Below are positions 37,786-45,378 of a stretch of 64,000 nt of DNA, in pieces. The position numbers were made by a program, and so were the translations under genes. How positions within the stretch are numbered: position 1 is the first letter of the stretch; the number at the start of each line of letters is the position of its first letter. The stretch is taken from contig NZ_CP150203.1 of NCBI RefSeq assembly GCF_037969725.1, positions 5,532,001 to 5,596,000 of the forward strand. The letters run 5' to 3'. The stretch is from Paenibacillus sp. FSL W8-0426 (lineage in GTDB: Bacteria; Bacillota; Bacilli; Paenibacillales; Paenibacillaceae). The notes under the pieces are model-generated. The model saw nothing but the letters and a program-made list of their open reading frames with translations. It made no database searches and was not told the origin of the DNA.

Positions 37786-38510
37786 TTAACCAACCTCCCC
37801 GCTGCGCGATCCAGCAGCACCACCACGTTCGGATGGCATTGCAGCAAAGAAGCCGGGCACGCCGTCGTGATCGGTCCCATGAACGCCTCGTGGATGATGT
37901 CCGCCTTTTCCTCGCCGCGCGCGATCAGCAAAATCTGCTTCGCCTTCAAAATGCTGCCCACACCCATCGTAATGGCCTGCCTCGGTACCTCATCGATATG
38001 ATCGAAGAAGCGGGCGTTGGCCTGGCGCGTTTCTTCTTTCAAATCCACGACATGGGTGCGGCCTGTCAATGCGCTGCCCGGTTCGTTGAAGCCGATGTGC
38101 CCGTTATGCCCGATGCCCAGCAACTGCAGATCGACTGGACCGCGCTCTTCGAGCATTTGCTCATACGCCTGGCATTCCTCGTCCAGATCGGCGGCACTGC
38201 CGTTCGGCACATGCGTCCGCTCTGCATCGATGTCGATATGATGGAATAACTGCTCGTTCATGAAATGACGGTAACTCTCCGGATGATTTTTCGGGAGCCC
38301 GACATATTCGTCCAAATTGAAGGAGGACGCCTGGGCGAAGCTCACCAGCCCTTTCTCGTACAGAGCGATCAAATGTTTATAAATGCCGACCGGTGAGCTA
38401 CCTGTAGCCAGTCCCAGCACGGCTCGCGGCTTCGTTTGCAGCAGGCTCGCGATCAGTCCGGCCCCGGTAGCGTTCAAATCTTCCTCATGTTCAAAAATAC
38501 GAATGTTCAT
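37782..38510 (-). CDS. nagB: Glucosamine-6-phosphate deaminase
   Basis: 242 residues, normal length. LGLATGSSPVGIYKHL binds phosphate, SFNLDEYVGLP and GIGHNGHIGFNEPGSAL carry the catalytic Asp/His residues, and TMGVGSILKAKQILLIARGEEKA is near the end. It turns GlcN-6-P into fructose-6-P and ammonia. The start at 38510 has GGAGGTG about 9 nt upstream; the frame stays open for another 70 codons but overlaps the regulator gene and shows no better start. It is 4 nt after the RpiR gene and overlaps nagA. Confidence 0.96.
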   Translation of the reverse strand: MNIRIFEHEEDLNATGAGLIASLLQTKPRAVLGLATGSSPVGIYKHLIALYEKGLVSFAQASSFNLDEYVGLPKNHPESYRHFMNEQLFHHIDIDAERTHVPNGSAADLDEECQAYEQMLEERGPVDLQLLGIGHNGHIGFNEPGSALTGRTHVVDLKEETRQANARFFDHIDEVPRQAITMGVGSILKAKQILLIARGEEKADIIHEAFMGPITTACPASLLQCHPNVVVLLDRAAGRLVK

Positions 38511-38514
38511 GTCG

Positions 38515-39378
38515 TCAGGCACCTCCGTTGTGATGAACTCGATAAGACTGCACGTTGTGATACGATTGCTCCAGCTTGGGAATAAAACGGTCAAAATCCG
38601 CGCTGACCATGCCGGTGAACAAAATGTCGATGACATGCAGCAGCGCGATGCGGGAAGCCATGTCTCCGCGCCGCATGCCTTCTTCCAGCGATGAAGTGAA
38701 CAGCGGAATGTCGGCCTCATTGGCCAGCTTGTTGCTCCCGTAGGACGTCAGCGAAATCGTCGCCGCACCCGCCTGCCGTGCGCAATGCAGGGCATCGATC
38801 GTCTCCGGCGTTTCGCCCGAATACGATACGGCCATCGCCACATCACCCTCGGTCAGCGAAGACGCGGACGTAATCTGCATATGGGAATCCGAGAAGGCCG
38901 TGCAGCTTTTGCCGATACGGACCAGCTTCTGATAAAAGTCCTGCGTCACGATCGACGAGGTGGCCACCCCGTATAAGTCGATACGCCGGGCGTTGCAAAG
39001 CAGCCGAATGGCCTGCTCCACCCTGCCCAGGTCAAGCAGCCTAGTGGTGTCCGAGATGGAAGCCAAATGGTTCGCCTCGATGGCGGCCACGATTTTGGAC
39101 AACGGGTTGCCTGCCACGATATCCTGATACGCCGACTCCTGCGCAGGCTGGGAGATTTCGGCGGCCAGCTTCATTTTGAAGTCGGGGAAACCTTTGAAGT
39201 GAAAGGATTTGCAGAACCGGGTAACGGTCGCCGGACTCGTTCCACTCTTCTGAGCCAGCTGATTAATCGTCCAGCCCGGAACGTCGGAGGGAGAGGCGAG
39301 AATAACCTCGGCAATACGCCGCTCTTGCGACGGCAAGCTGTCCAGTTCCTGTCGTAATGCATGCAATATGGCTGCCAT
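38515..39378 (-). CDS. MurR/RpiR-family transcriptional regulator
   Basis: 287 residues. The N-terminal RpiR HTH domain (about 1-77: SQERRIAEVILASPSDVPGWTINQLAQKSGTSPATVTRFCKSFHFKGFPDFK) is followed by a SIS sugar-phosphate isomerase fold (about 110-250, with IDLYGVATSSIVTQDF and DVAMAVSYSGETPETIDAL). It probably senses GlcNAc-6-P or GlcN-6-P and controls nagBA with itself. The start at 39378 has AGAGGA 6 nt upstream. Two matching AT-rich dyads flank the putative -10 in front of it, and a cre-like box lies further upstream. Confidence 0.9.
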   Translation of the reverse strand: MAAILHALRQELDSLPSQERRIAEVILASPSDVPGWTINQLAQKSGTSPATVTRFCKSFHFKGFPDFKMKLAAEISQPAQESAYQDIVAGNPLSKIVAAIEANHLASISDTTRLLDLGRVEQAIRLLCNARRIDLYGVATSSIVTQDFYQKLVRIGKSCTAFSDSHMQITSASSLTEGDVAMAVSYSGETPETIDALHCARQAGAATISLTSYGSNKLANEADIPLFTSSLEEGMRRGDMASRIALLHVIDILFTGMVSADFDRFIPKLEQSYHNVQSYRVHHNGGA

Positions 39379-39393
39379 ATGAATTCCTCTTTT

Positions 39394-39439
39394 GAAAATT
39401 ATTTTTATTATATATTTCGTATGTCAGAAAATTATTTTC
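39394..39439 (-). promoter_or_regulatory. Paired dyads flanking the nag promoter -10 (probable RpiR operators)
   Basis: GAAAATTATTTTC (39427-39439, a perfect dyad) and GAAAATTATTTTT (39394-39406, one mismatch) are 33 nt apart, about three helical turns. A TATAAT box (minus strand, 39407-39412) lies between them. The pairing suggests a dimer-of-dimers repressor. Confidence 0.5.
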
Positions 39440-39454
39440 ATTCGTTAATTTCAT

Positions 39455-39468
39455 TGTAAACATTCACA
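39455..39468 (-). promoter_or_regulatory. Candidate CcpA cre site upstream of the nag operon
   Basis: TGTAAACATTCACA fits the cre consensus except for A in place of the central G. Upstream of an amino-sugar operon, catabolite control is expected. Confidence 0.4.
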
Positions 39469-39547
39469 CGAGGCAAATCAAGAAGCTTACACTGCTTTAG
39501 GGATAAAAATTTAGAGATGTGGATTGATCCAAGTTAAGGCCAGCTTG

Positions 39548-39976
39548 ATGGAAGAAGCTGCGTGTTTTATAGTGGAAAAACAAAGAGACGGGTTCATTCC
39601 CGATATGGAGGAACTGCGCATGAACGGGCGACAACGCCAAAAGATCATTCCGTCCCTATGGATCATTGTGGAGGTACAATCCGGGGAACATCCTTTCTTT
39701 TCGCTGTACGCGGTGGATTGGAAACGTGGCGGCCGCTTGTGTTGGGAGGGCTGGGAGCGTCTGGAGGAACTGCTTCAGTTCCATGTGCCGATTCGGCGCA
39801 AAGTTGGAAGCACACGAACGACGACGGAGCCTTGCGCCAAAATAGCCAAAAAAGCGCGGCATCTTCGGTTAAACGAAGCAAGCCACGCAGAATTGGAGCG
39901 GTTGTTTCATCGGAAGTTTTCACGTAAAGCTTGGAAAGCATTTGTGAGGATGCATCAGGCAGATGGATGGCTATGA
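39548..39976 (+). CDS. Hypothetical basic protein
   Basis: 142 residues from an ATG with a weak AAGG site; a TTG at 39524 in the same frame would add eight residues. It is not recognised. The N-terminal half looks alpha/beta (PSLWIIVEVQSGEHPFFSLYAVDWKRGGRLCWEGWERLEELLQF). The C-terminal half is basic and helical (RKFSRKAWKAFVRMHQ). A small ACTCTC/GAGAGT hairpin at about 40048-40064 could end it. Function unknown. Confidence 0.5.
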   Translation: MEEAACFIVEKQRDGFIPDMEELRMNGRQRQKIIPSLWIIVEVQSGEHPFFSLYAVDWKRGGRLCWEGWERLEELLQFHVPIRRKVGSTRTTTEPCAKIAKKARHLRLNEASHAELERLFHRKFSRKAWKAFVRMHQADGWL

Positions 39977-40130
39977 TATCGGTAATTTGAGTTTCTGCAT
40001 CTCATTCGTAATGTGGTTACGCACCAGATATGATCGGACAATTATGTACTCTCAATAAGAGAGTGAATTTCTTTCATTAAATCTAACGACGAACAGGATG
40101 ATTATATTATGCTTTGTTGCTATAAGAACA

Positions 40131-40206
40131 CCATCACGCTCGGCCTGTAGATGCATGTCCCCTTGGAACTTCTGCGGGCTGGGCCTTTCCCAAGGGAGCG
40201 TGATGG
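40131..40206 (+). promoter_or_regulatory. Nested leader hairpin that covers RBS and start codon
   Basis: An 11-bp outer stem pairs 40131-40141 (CCATCACGCTC) with 40196-40206 (GAGCGTGATGG), which contains the ATG of the next gene. An inner 7-bp stem pairs CCCTTGG (40160-40166) with CCAAGGG (40190-40196), which covers the AAGGGAG ribosome binding site. Both would be hidden when folded, so translation control or a structured RNA is plausible. It matches no riboswitch class I recognise. Confidence 0.5.
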
Positions 40207-40493
40207 CAGTGAAGCAATACAGAACAAATCGGAATCAAGCTTACATCCGGCACCAAAGACAACGTGTGATCCAGCGCAAGATGAGGATCGCTCAATTACG
40301 AGGCTGGGCCTATAAGTATAAGGGCATGTTTGCCAAAGGCAAAGTCCACTGCTCATGCTGGTGGTGCACCCGCAAAACATATCGGCTTGGTTATTCCAAG
40401 TCAGATCTGGCGAAGATTTGCCGCTGTGAGGAACAGGTACTTGCATGGGCTAATTACACGGAAAAAGAAAAGGACATTATCCTTCAACCATGA
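40203..40493 (+). CDS. Small Cys-containing basic protein
   Basis: 96 residues. A strongly basic helix-rich N-terminus (RTNRNQAYIRHQRQRVIQRKMRI) is followed by FAKGKVHCSCWWCTRKT, a CxCxxC zinc-binding-like cluster, and a further Cys (CRCEEQ). Similar short basic proteins with a GK(I/V)HCSC-x2-C core are known to me as conserved small orphans of Bacillota, sometimes in mobile or phage-like settings. The start at 40203 has AAGGGAG 5 nt upstream. Both elements lie inside the hairpin described for 40131-40206. Function unknown. Confidence 0.6.
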   Translation: MAVKQYRTNRNQAYIRHQRQRVIQRKMRIAQLRGWAYKYKGMFAKGKVHCSCWWCTRKTYRLGYSKSDLAKICRCEEQVLAWANYTEKEKDIILQP

Positions 40494-40654
40494 GCTTTAA
40501 GGGTTGGTTAATTTCCATTATAAACAATGAAGGATATGATCTTATTCTTGTTTTCGCACCTTCCCCTGAAACTCTGGGGGATTTGTCGCTTGAGTATTTT
40601 GGGTGTTAACGTTTGCTGTAATTCAACCAAACATATTCAAAAGGAGGTGTTAAT

Positions 40655-40816
40655 TTGAATAAAAAGATAACCTGGGGCCTGCTAGTCCTGGTTATTGCCA
40701 TTGCAGCCTTTATTATTGCCCGCACACAAAGCGAGACATTCCAGACGGTCTATAATATCTCGGCGATCGTGGTTATTATTCTGATTTCCCTTCTATTCTT
40801 CAGAAAAAAAACGTAG
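40655..40816 (+). CDS. Small two-helix membrane protein
   Basis: 53 residues with a TTG start. A textbook AAAGGAGGTG site lies 5 nt upstream, which makes a real gene likely despite the size. Two hydrophobic helices (about 6-22 and 36-50) are joined by a polar turn (RTQSETFQTVYN), and the protein ends in FFRKKT. Not recognised. Composition fits a small membrane protein that modulates a partner, but no partner is evident. Confidence 0.65.
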   Translation: MNKKITWGLLVLVIAIAAFIIARTQSETFQTVYNISAIVVIILISLLFFRKKT

Positions 40817-40995
40817 AGGAACTTGCTTAAATGAAAAAAGGCGGGAAGTGGAACGCTAGTCATTTGCCACGTTTTGCGGCTCTGCGTTTCATTCTCGCCT
40901 GATTTCCATGTTCTCACAGTAACACGGGATAATAATCATATTGGGACGGTAACTTTCGGCTATGAGGACGATAAAAAAACTATACACCAGTACTT

Positions 40996-41195
40996 TTATG
41001 TTTTTTGCAATCTCTTGTCATACAGCAATTGATGCTTCTTGCTCATTCGCCAGTATTCATACATGTTCATTCTATGATGTCTGCTTTGCTCCTCCCAATC
41101 TTGATGGGCAGTTCGTTGATCGTGGGATTGCTATAGTTGTACAAGATCCTTAGCACTTTCCGTTCGTAATCGTTCAGACGAAGTTGTCCTCTAGA
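40996..41195 (-). pseudogene. Remnant reading frames in the 40.8-41.3 kb gap
   Basis: On the minus strand, an open stretch without a normal start reads LRLNDYERKVLRILYNYS...IKIGRSKADIIE and stops at 41067-41069. It looks like a helix-turn-helix domain. The adjacent frame reads MYEYWRMSKKHQLLYDKRLQKT and stops at 40996-40998. About 45 nt around that stop (40982-41030) are close to the 3' end of the VOC gene at 43139. I read this as decayed or shuffled sequence. Nothing else was recognised in this 529-nt gap. Confidence 0.3.
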
Positions 41196-41310
41196 AGGTA
41201 TAGAAAACAATCTTCGTTTTCAGAGCCTGTTCTGTAAATACATTTAGCCTTGTGATTTATCAACCTTTTCAAAACACTCTTTCCTAATACCTCGATTCAA
41301 CTGAAAGAAA

Positions 41311-41330
41311 CCCTCGAAAATATTCGAGGG
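41311..41330 (-). terminator. Rho-independent terminator of the secreted-protein gene
   Basis: A perfect eight-base stem CCCTCGAA/TTCGAGGG with a four-base loop is followed on the minus strand by TTTCTTTC, 16 nt past the stop. Confidence 0.85.
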
Positions 41331-41345
41331 CCATTACCTGATTAC

Positions 41346-41810
41346 TTAGTATGCATCCAACATAAATGTATACTGACCTTGAGCAATAAACTCCGTAGAG
41401 TCAATTACAGCATAGACTGTCGCGCCTTCTGGAACATACAGATTTCTAATGTACATGCCATATCCATTTCCATTTAGCGTCGGAGCGTAAAACCTAGATG
41501 TTTCAGTACCATCCTTGTGAACAATCTCAATTCCCATTCTAAATTTTATATTTTCTCCCTGTGGTTGTAGATAAACAAGTATAAATCTTCCAGATCCAGT
41601 GTTAGTCCATTTGTACCAATCCTTATCATTGCTATCCGAAAGAAATAGACTGTAACTGTTACCTGGAATGTATGAAAGAGCCGTCTCTCTTGTATCAGCG
41701 ATCCCAACCACGGTAGGTTTAATATCCGTACTTTCCGCAAATGCTGAAGCGGAAATTGAAAACACCATAATAACAGCGAGCAGTGTAGTCAAAGTTCTTT
41801 TGAGATTCAT
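41346..41810 (-). CDS. Secreted protein with signal peptide, unknown function
   Basis: 154 residues. A classical Sec signal peptide (MNLKRTLTTLLAVIMVFSISASAFA, cut after AFA at about 25) leads to a beta-rich mature domain. Motifs such as DKDWYKWTNTGSGRFILVYLQP and AVIDSTEFIAQGQYTFMLDAY resemble the PPC-type (bacterial pre-peptidase C-terminal) beta-sandwich, which often begins with DxDWY/F. That likeness is from memory and tentative. The start at 41810 has AAGGTGG about 6 nt upstream. It is AT-rich compared with the host core. It has its own promoter with a perfect operator-like dyad and its own terminator, so it is a free-standing unit. Confidence 0.7.
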   Translation of the reverse strand: MNLKRTLTTLLAVIMVFSISASAFAESTDIKPTVVGIADTRETALSYIPGNSYSLFLSDSNDKDWYKWTNTGSGRFILVYLQPQGENIKFRMGIEIVHKDGTETSRFYAPTLNGNGYGMYIRNLYVPEGATVYAVIDSTEFIAQGQYTFMLDAY

Positions 41811-41835
41811 ATTATTCCACCTTTTCTTTTTTATG

Positions 41836-41884
41836 GAATCGGCCGATTCAAACACATTATAACATCATCCTATCTTTTGTAAAA
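41836..41884 (-). promoter_or_regulatory. Sigma-A promoter with downstream 14-nt palindrome
   Basis: On the minus strand, -35 TTTACA (41879-41884), a 16-nt spacer and a perfect -10 TATAAT (41857-41862). The dyad GAATCGGCCGATTC (41836-41849) sits at about the transcription start, where a bound repressor would block. The rest of the 303-nt gap up to 42113 shows no gene. Confidence 0.6.
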
Positions 41885-42113
41885 TATAATTTATAATGGT
41901 ATAACGTTTTTGTTATTGGACAGAAAATGACTCATTATCAGACCGACTAAATCCCTACCCAATCGGCACAATTCTGATGTTCTTAAAGATTTTTGATATT
42001 TTCAGCAACTCTATAAGGGGATGCTTATGACTAAGGTCTACCAAATCCACACGAGAAAAAGGGACTGGAGACCCCGCCAATGCAACGAGACCCCTGTTTT
42101 GAGTTGGTTTCAC

Positions 42114-42356
42114 TTATGAGCATAGCTCAAATTCGTGTGTAGGCTCACTTAGCGCATGTTCTCTGCCCGGTTCTGTCTTCATTCCTGCAAACCGTTCCCG
42201 CTGAAACGGGTTTAAAATGGTCTTATTCTGCAGGAATTTGAACAGAACTTTCAAATCAAAAAAGTCAATAAATTGCTCACCAAATTCAGTTAGAACCATT
42301 TCGTAGTTAGAGACTTCTGTGCTATACCATTTTGTAATTTCTTCTGTAGTAGTCAA
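42114..42356 (-). CDS. Hypothetical protein, possibly 5'-truncated
   Basis: 80 residues from the first ATG. The same frame stays open upstream for about 16 more sensible codons (KIKVIKAYIDNHLKILGL) without a normal start, then meets a stop, so the true N-terminus may be lost. It is acidic and helical (EVSNYEMVLTEFGEQFIDFFDLKVLFKFLQNKT). AT-rich like the neighbourhood. Not recognised. Confidence 0.4.
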   Translation of the reverse strand: MTTTEEITKWYSTEVSNYEMVLTEFGEQFIDFFDLKVLFKFLQNKTILNPFQRERFAGMKTEPGREHALSEPTHEFELCS

Positions 42357-42560
42357 ACCAAGGATTTTAAGATGGTTGTCTATATAAGCCTTTATAACCT
42401 TGATTTTCTCTCTACTTCCTCATTCCTTCCTTATCGTTAGGATGAACTAGTGACACGTTAAGTTTTCTTGCCCAATGTCTTCGATAATGGTCAGGATAGG
42501 TTAATCCATATATTTTTGGAACATGACTCGATACCAAGGAATACGAATAGGCTGTTATTA

Positions 42561-42743
42561 TCAGATTTTTACATAAAGATCCCCTCGACTCAGTAATGCG
42601 ACATCAATGATGCTCGTCCTCTTTCGGACAAATGGGCCACTACAGAACTGTTTCACTCCATCCGTACTTACCCAGACACAACCTTTATATTTCTCAGGCT
42701 GCTTTCTAGGACTGGCGCGTTTCTTCTTTCGTCTTCGAATCAC
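42561..42743 (-). CDS. Small basic hypothetical protein
   Basis: 60 residues from a GTG start with GAGGAA 6 nt upstream. A highly basic N-terminus (IRRRKKKRASPRKQPEK) leads to a short beta-like stretch (GCVWVSTDGVKQFC). Not recognised; it could be a remnant or a small nucleic-acid-binding protein. Confidence 0.4.
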   Translation of the reverse strand: MIRRRKKKRASPRKQPEKYKGCVWVSTDGVKQFCSGPFVRKRTSIIDVALLSRGDLYVKI

Positions 42744-42760
42744 TGGTATTCCTCAAATAC

Positions 42761-42790
42761 AAAAAAGCCACTCCCGATTAGGAGCGACTT
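42761..42790 (-). terminator. Probable Rho-independent terminator
   Basis: The stem AGTCGCTCC/GGAGTGGCT (two wobble pairs) is followed on the minus strand by six T. It closes the small remnant unit to its right. Confidence 0.7.
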
Positions 42791-42814
42791 AGGCTGTAAT
42801 ATGTACGATGTTGG

Positions 42815-43046
42815 CTAAATAAAATTACGTTTTTCGTATAAAAAATGCCGCTTCTTACTGTTGGTGTACGCTTTTAAAAGATTGGCGTCCGTACCGTCAA
42901 GCAGCAAATGCGCTGCGCCTACGGACTGAAATGACCGGGCGATTTGCAATGATGTACTGTTCAAGGACTTCCGGGTTTACGTCTTGATCGTCCTCATTAT
43001 CCTTCCGGATCTGGTTTACCTTCACCATCTGGCTGCTGACTACCAT
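42815..43046 (-). pseudogene. Small frameshifted remnant
   Basis: An ATG at 43046 opens a frame (MVVSSQMVKVNQIRKDNEDD...NPEVLEQY) that stops after about 49 codons. The next frame continues sensibly (QSVGAAHLLLDGTDANLLKAYTNSKKRHFLYEKRN) and stops at 42815-42817. Together they look like one broken gene of about 75 codons; the family is not recognised. Nothing else is seen in the 42744-43138 gap apart from two hairpins. Confidence 0.35.
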
Positions 43047-43089
43047 TTAAGTATCTTGCAAGAAACATGATTTTTTCAGTAAATATATT

Positions 43090-43123
43090 AAAGGGTTTAA
43101 GTCGATAAGTCGACAAAAACCCT
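43090..43123 (-). terminator. Stem-loop after the VOC gene
   Basis: Two nested perfect stems (AAGGGTTT/AAACCCTT and GTCGA/TCGAC) are separated by a symmetric TT internal loop. The following T run is poor. It lies 15 nt past the stop of the VOC gene. Confidence 0.55.
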
Positions 43124-43138
43124 TATACATCAGTGCTT

Positions 43139-43588
43139 TTATGCCTTTGCCAATCTCTTATCATACATCAACTGCATATACACCCCGAACGGATCGCGCA
43201 CAATGCCGTATGCCTCGCTAAACACGATCGGACCAAGCGGCGTAATCACTTCGGTTCGCGGGTCCCCGACCAACGAGTGGTATATCCGTTCAATCTCCTG
43301 CTTGTCCGCCGATTGGATGCAAAGCGACGTGTTATTGCCCACGATGTAGTCCAGTTTCGGCACCATCGATTCTTCCGCCAGCATGATTTTGTGCACCCCG
43401 ACTTCCAGAATAGAATGAGAGATCCATTGCTCCCGTCCCGGTTCAATCACCATCGCTGGATCCATTTTTTTCATGTCCTCGTACGTCACTTTAAATACAA
43501 CGTTGGCCTGCAAATGCTCGGTATAAAACGCAATGGCTTCCGCCCCTCTTCCATTCATCGACAAAAACGTAACCACTTCATAATTCAT
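43139..43588 (-). CDS. VOC (glyoxalase/PhnB-like) protein
   Basis: 149 residues. It has the two beta-alpha-beta-beta-beta modules of the vicinal oxygen chelate fold, of the PhnB/3-demethylubiquinone-like type: FLSMNGRGAEAIAFYTEHL at the start, HSILEVGVHKIMLAEE, and a C-terminal EAYGIVRDPFGVYMQLMYDKR, where DPFGxxW/YxL is typical. Enzymatic or binding role unknown. The start at 43588 has AGGAGGCG 6 nt upstream. It is divergent from the WYL regulator gene across 190 nt, which may control it. A 45-nt relic of its 3' end occurs at 40982-41030. Confidence 0.82.
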   Translation of the reverse strand: MNYEVVTFLSMNGRGAEAIAFYTEHLQANVVFKVTYEDMKKMDPAMVIEPGREQWISHSILEVGVHKIMLAEESMVPKLDYIVGNNTSLCIQSADKQEIERIYHSLVGDPRTEVITPLGPIVFSEAYGIVRDPFGVYMQLMYDKRLAKA

Positions 43589-43778
43589 TCGATTCGCCTC
43601 CTGATTATTTTGCTGTGTTCCATTGAACAATGTATACTATACAATTCAAAGGTTTCAGAAATGGATACCATTGGCGGGCATCATAGAAATAACTTCAACC
43701 AATGCACGTTCCCGGCAAAAATCAAGCGCGACGCAGCCTTCACAATAAACCAACCGCTGCACTGGAGGACCCTTTACA

Positions 43779-44726
43779 ATGATGAAAAAATACGAATCCC
43801 TCTATAAAATGATGAACTACGTATACAAAAAGGACCGCTTCACGCTTCAAGAGCTGCGGCAAGAGTTCGGCATTTCCAAAAGCACCGCGCTTCGTTACAT
43901 CAAAGCGTTGGAAGACATCGGCGTGCCTTTATATTCCGAGATGGGCCGATATGGCGGCTATCGCATACTCGATACGTACAAAGTGCCTCCCGTGACCTTT
44001 ACGCCTCAGGAAACCTATGCGCTGTTTTTTGCGTTAAAGGGAATTGAACTCTTGGGCCCCCTGCCCTTTCGCGCCGAATACGGCACGATCCGCTCCAAAT
44101 TTCTGGAGACTGTATCGCCGAAAATCCAAAACACGTTAGCGCTGATTCAAACCCGCGTTTCCTTTGGAACGGTCAAAATGACAGACAACGCTCCCTTGCT
44201 GGAAGACCTTCTTCAGGCGGTCATGGAGCCAGCCATTATTCGTATCGTTTACCAATCCCCGAACAAGCAAACGGAACGACGTGTTCAGCCGATCGGCATT
44301 TATGCCAATCACGGCCATTGGTACTGTCCGTCCTATGATCTGGATCAAGGGGAGTACAGAGTTTTTCGCTGCGACAGGATTGTAAACGTCACTGTACTGG
44401 ACGACGAACAGCCCTTGGATTTGATCAAAGAAATAGATTTGAACAATCGCTTTCAACTGGTTAGCCAAAGCAAACAAGCCATCGAGTATGCCATTGAAAT
44501 TTCCGCGGAGGGTCAAGCCATTTTCGAACGGTACCACTCCCCCAACATGTCCCTTTCCGAAAAAGACGGACACTTTTGCATTACCGGTTGGATTGAACCG
44601 GCGGAGAGGCATTTCTTGCTGCAGTACTGTCACCGGTTCGGAACGACTTTGCTGGATATACAGCCTCCAACCTTAAAACAGGACTTCGTCAAACAACTGC
44701 AAGAATTAGCCTGCCGGCTCCATTGA
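43779..44726 (+). CDS. HTH-WYL (YafY-like) transcriptional regulator
   Basis: 315 residues. An N-terminal winged HTH (about 5-60: RFTLQELRQEFGISKSTALRYIKALEDIGVPLYSEMGRYGGYRIL) and a WYL domain (about 145-215: IRIVYQSPNKQTERRVQPIGIYANHGHWYCPSYDLDQGEYRVFRCDRI) are followed by a WCX-like C-terminal part. WYL regulators bind small ligands or nucleic acids. The start at 43779 has GGAGGACC 9 nt upstream. It is divergent from the VOC gene. Confidence 0.88.
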   Translation: MMKKYESLYKMMNYVYKKDRFTLQELRQEFGISKSTALRYIKALEDIGVPLYSEMGRYGGYRILDTYKVPPVTFTPQETYALFFALKGIELLGPLPFRAEYGTIRSKFLETVSPKIQNTLALIQTRVSFGTVKMTDNAPLLEDLLQAVMEPAIIRIVYQSPNKQTERRVQPIGIYANHGHWYCPSYDLDQGEYRVFRCDRIVNVTVLDDEQPLDLIKEIDLNNRFQLVSQSKQAIEYAIEISAEGQAIFERYHSPNMSLSEKDGHFCITGWIEPAERHFLLQYCHRFGTTLLDIQPPTLKQDFVKQLQELACRLH

Positions 44727-44881
44727 GCGGCATCAGAGCGACGCTGTTTTCAAGCCCGAAACAGGCATGAGCACCCGTATGTAATCGGTTGACCCACCTT
44801 TGTTATACCCTAAATCATGACGTCAATCTTATTAAGAATCTTAGGCGCATATTATGCTGCCCATTTTTAAGTTAAAACTGA

Positions 44882-44909
44882 ACCATCGCGCTTGACCTTA
44901 CATAATATG
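44882..44909 (+). promoter_or_regulatory. Candidate sigma-K promoter of gerE
   Basis: A -35 ACC at 44882-44884 and a -10 CATAATATG at 44901-44909 are 16 nt apart, which resembles the sigma-K pattern (AC...CATA-n3-TA). gerE is a sigma-K gene in B. subtilis. The match is short, so this is only a candidate. Confidence 0.4.
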
Positions 44910-44970
44910 AGTTGACTGTATCCCCTTAACCTTGTTACACCAACCAAACCCGAGCAAGGAGGGGTGAACA

Positions 44971-45195
44971 TTGAAGGGTATCGATCATAAAAGCAAATTT
45001 CTGTTGACCCACCGTGAACGCGAAGTTTTCGAATTGTTGGTTCAGGACAAAACAACTCGCGACATTGCAGGGCAGTTATTCATCAGCGAAAAAACGGTGC
45101 GTAACCATATTTCGAATGTGATGCAGAAACTCAATGTTAAGGGTCGTTCGCAAGCCGTCGTTGAGCTGATCAAGCTTGGAGAACTAAAGATCTGA
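44971..45195 (+). CDS. gerE: Spore coat transcriptional regulator GerE
   Basis: 74 residues, the same length as B. subtilis GerE and very similar across the whole chain: FLLTHREREVFELLVQDKTT, then the LuxR-type HTH DIAGQLFISEKTVRNHISNVMQKLNVKGRSQAVVEL and GELKI at the end. GerE works in the mother cell with sigma-K to switch late coat gene expression. The TTG start at 44971 has AAGGAGGGG 6 nt upstream. It is a single gene followed by strong terminators. Its presence close to the CgeB-like cluster fits late sporulation control of that cluster, although no GerE boxes were mapped. Confidence 0.96.
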   Translation: MKGIDHKSKFLLTHREREVFELLVQDKTTRDIAGQLFISEKTVRNHISNVMQKLNVKGRSQAVVELIKLGELKI

Positions 45196-45311
45196 CGCGA
45201 GCGTACACAGTTGTTAAAAAAGCATGAAAGTCTTTTCCTATTCTTCAACTACGAAAAGAATGGGGAGAGGCTTTTTTGCTTCTTGGACCTTTTCCATTGC
45301 TGCCGCTACAA

Positions 45312-45362
45312 TAAAAATATGCCTTTGCGTCCGATGTATTCATCTGCGCAAAGGCATATTTT
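45312..45362. terminator. Strong bidirectional terminator between gerE and the YhcN-like gene
   Basis: A perfect 16-base stem (45314-45329 with 45347-45362) has AT-rich ends that give T runs in both directions. A second, weaker hairpin closer to gerE (about 45217-45278) has a TTTTTT tail on the plus strand. Confidence 0.9.
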
Positions 45363-45378
45363 CCATACTTGCTGCTTC

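Noticed and set aside
36955..38001. 348-codon plus-strand frame opposite nagA/nagB
   Set aside because: Both nag genes are unmistakable on the minus strand.
40131..40206. tRNA or known riboswitch
   Set aside because: The fold is a single nested hairpin without cloverleaf arms or any riboswitch core that I recognise.
44971..45195. Response-regulator C-terminal fragment (broken LuxR gene)
   Set aside because: The length, start with strong RBS and close similarity over the whole chain match complete GerE.
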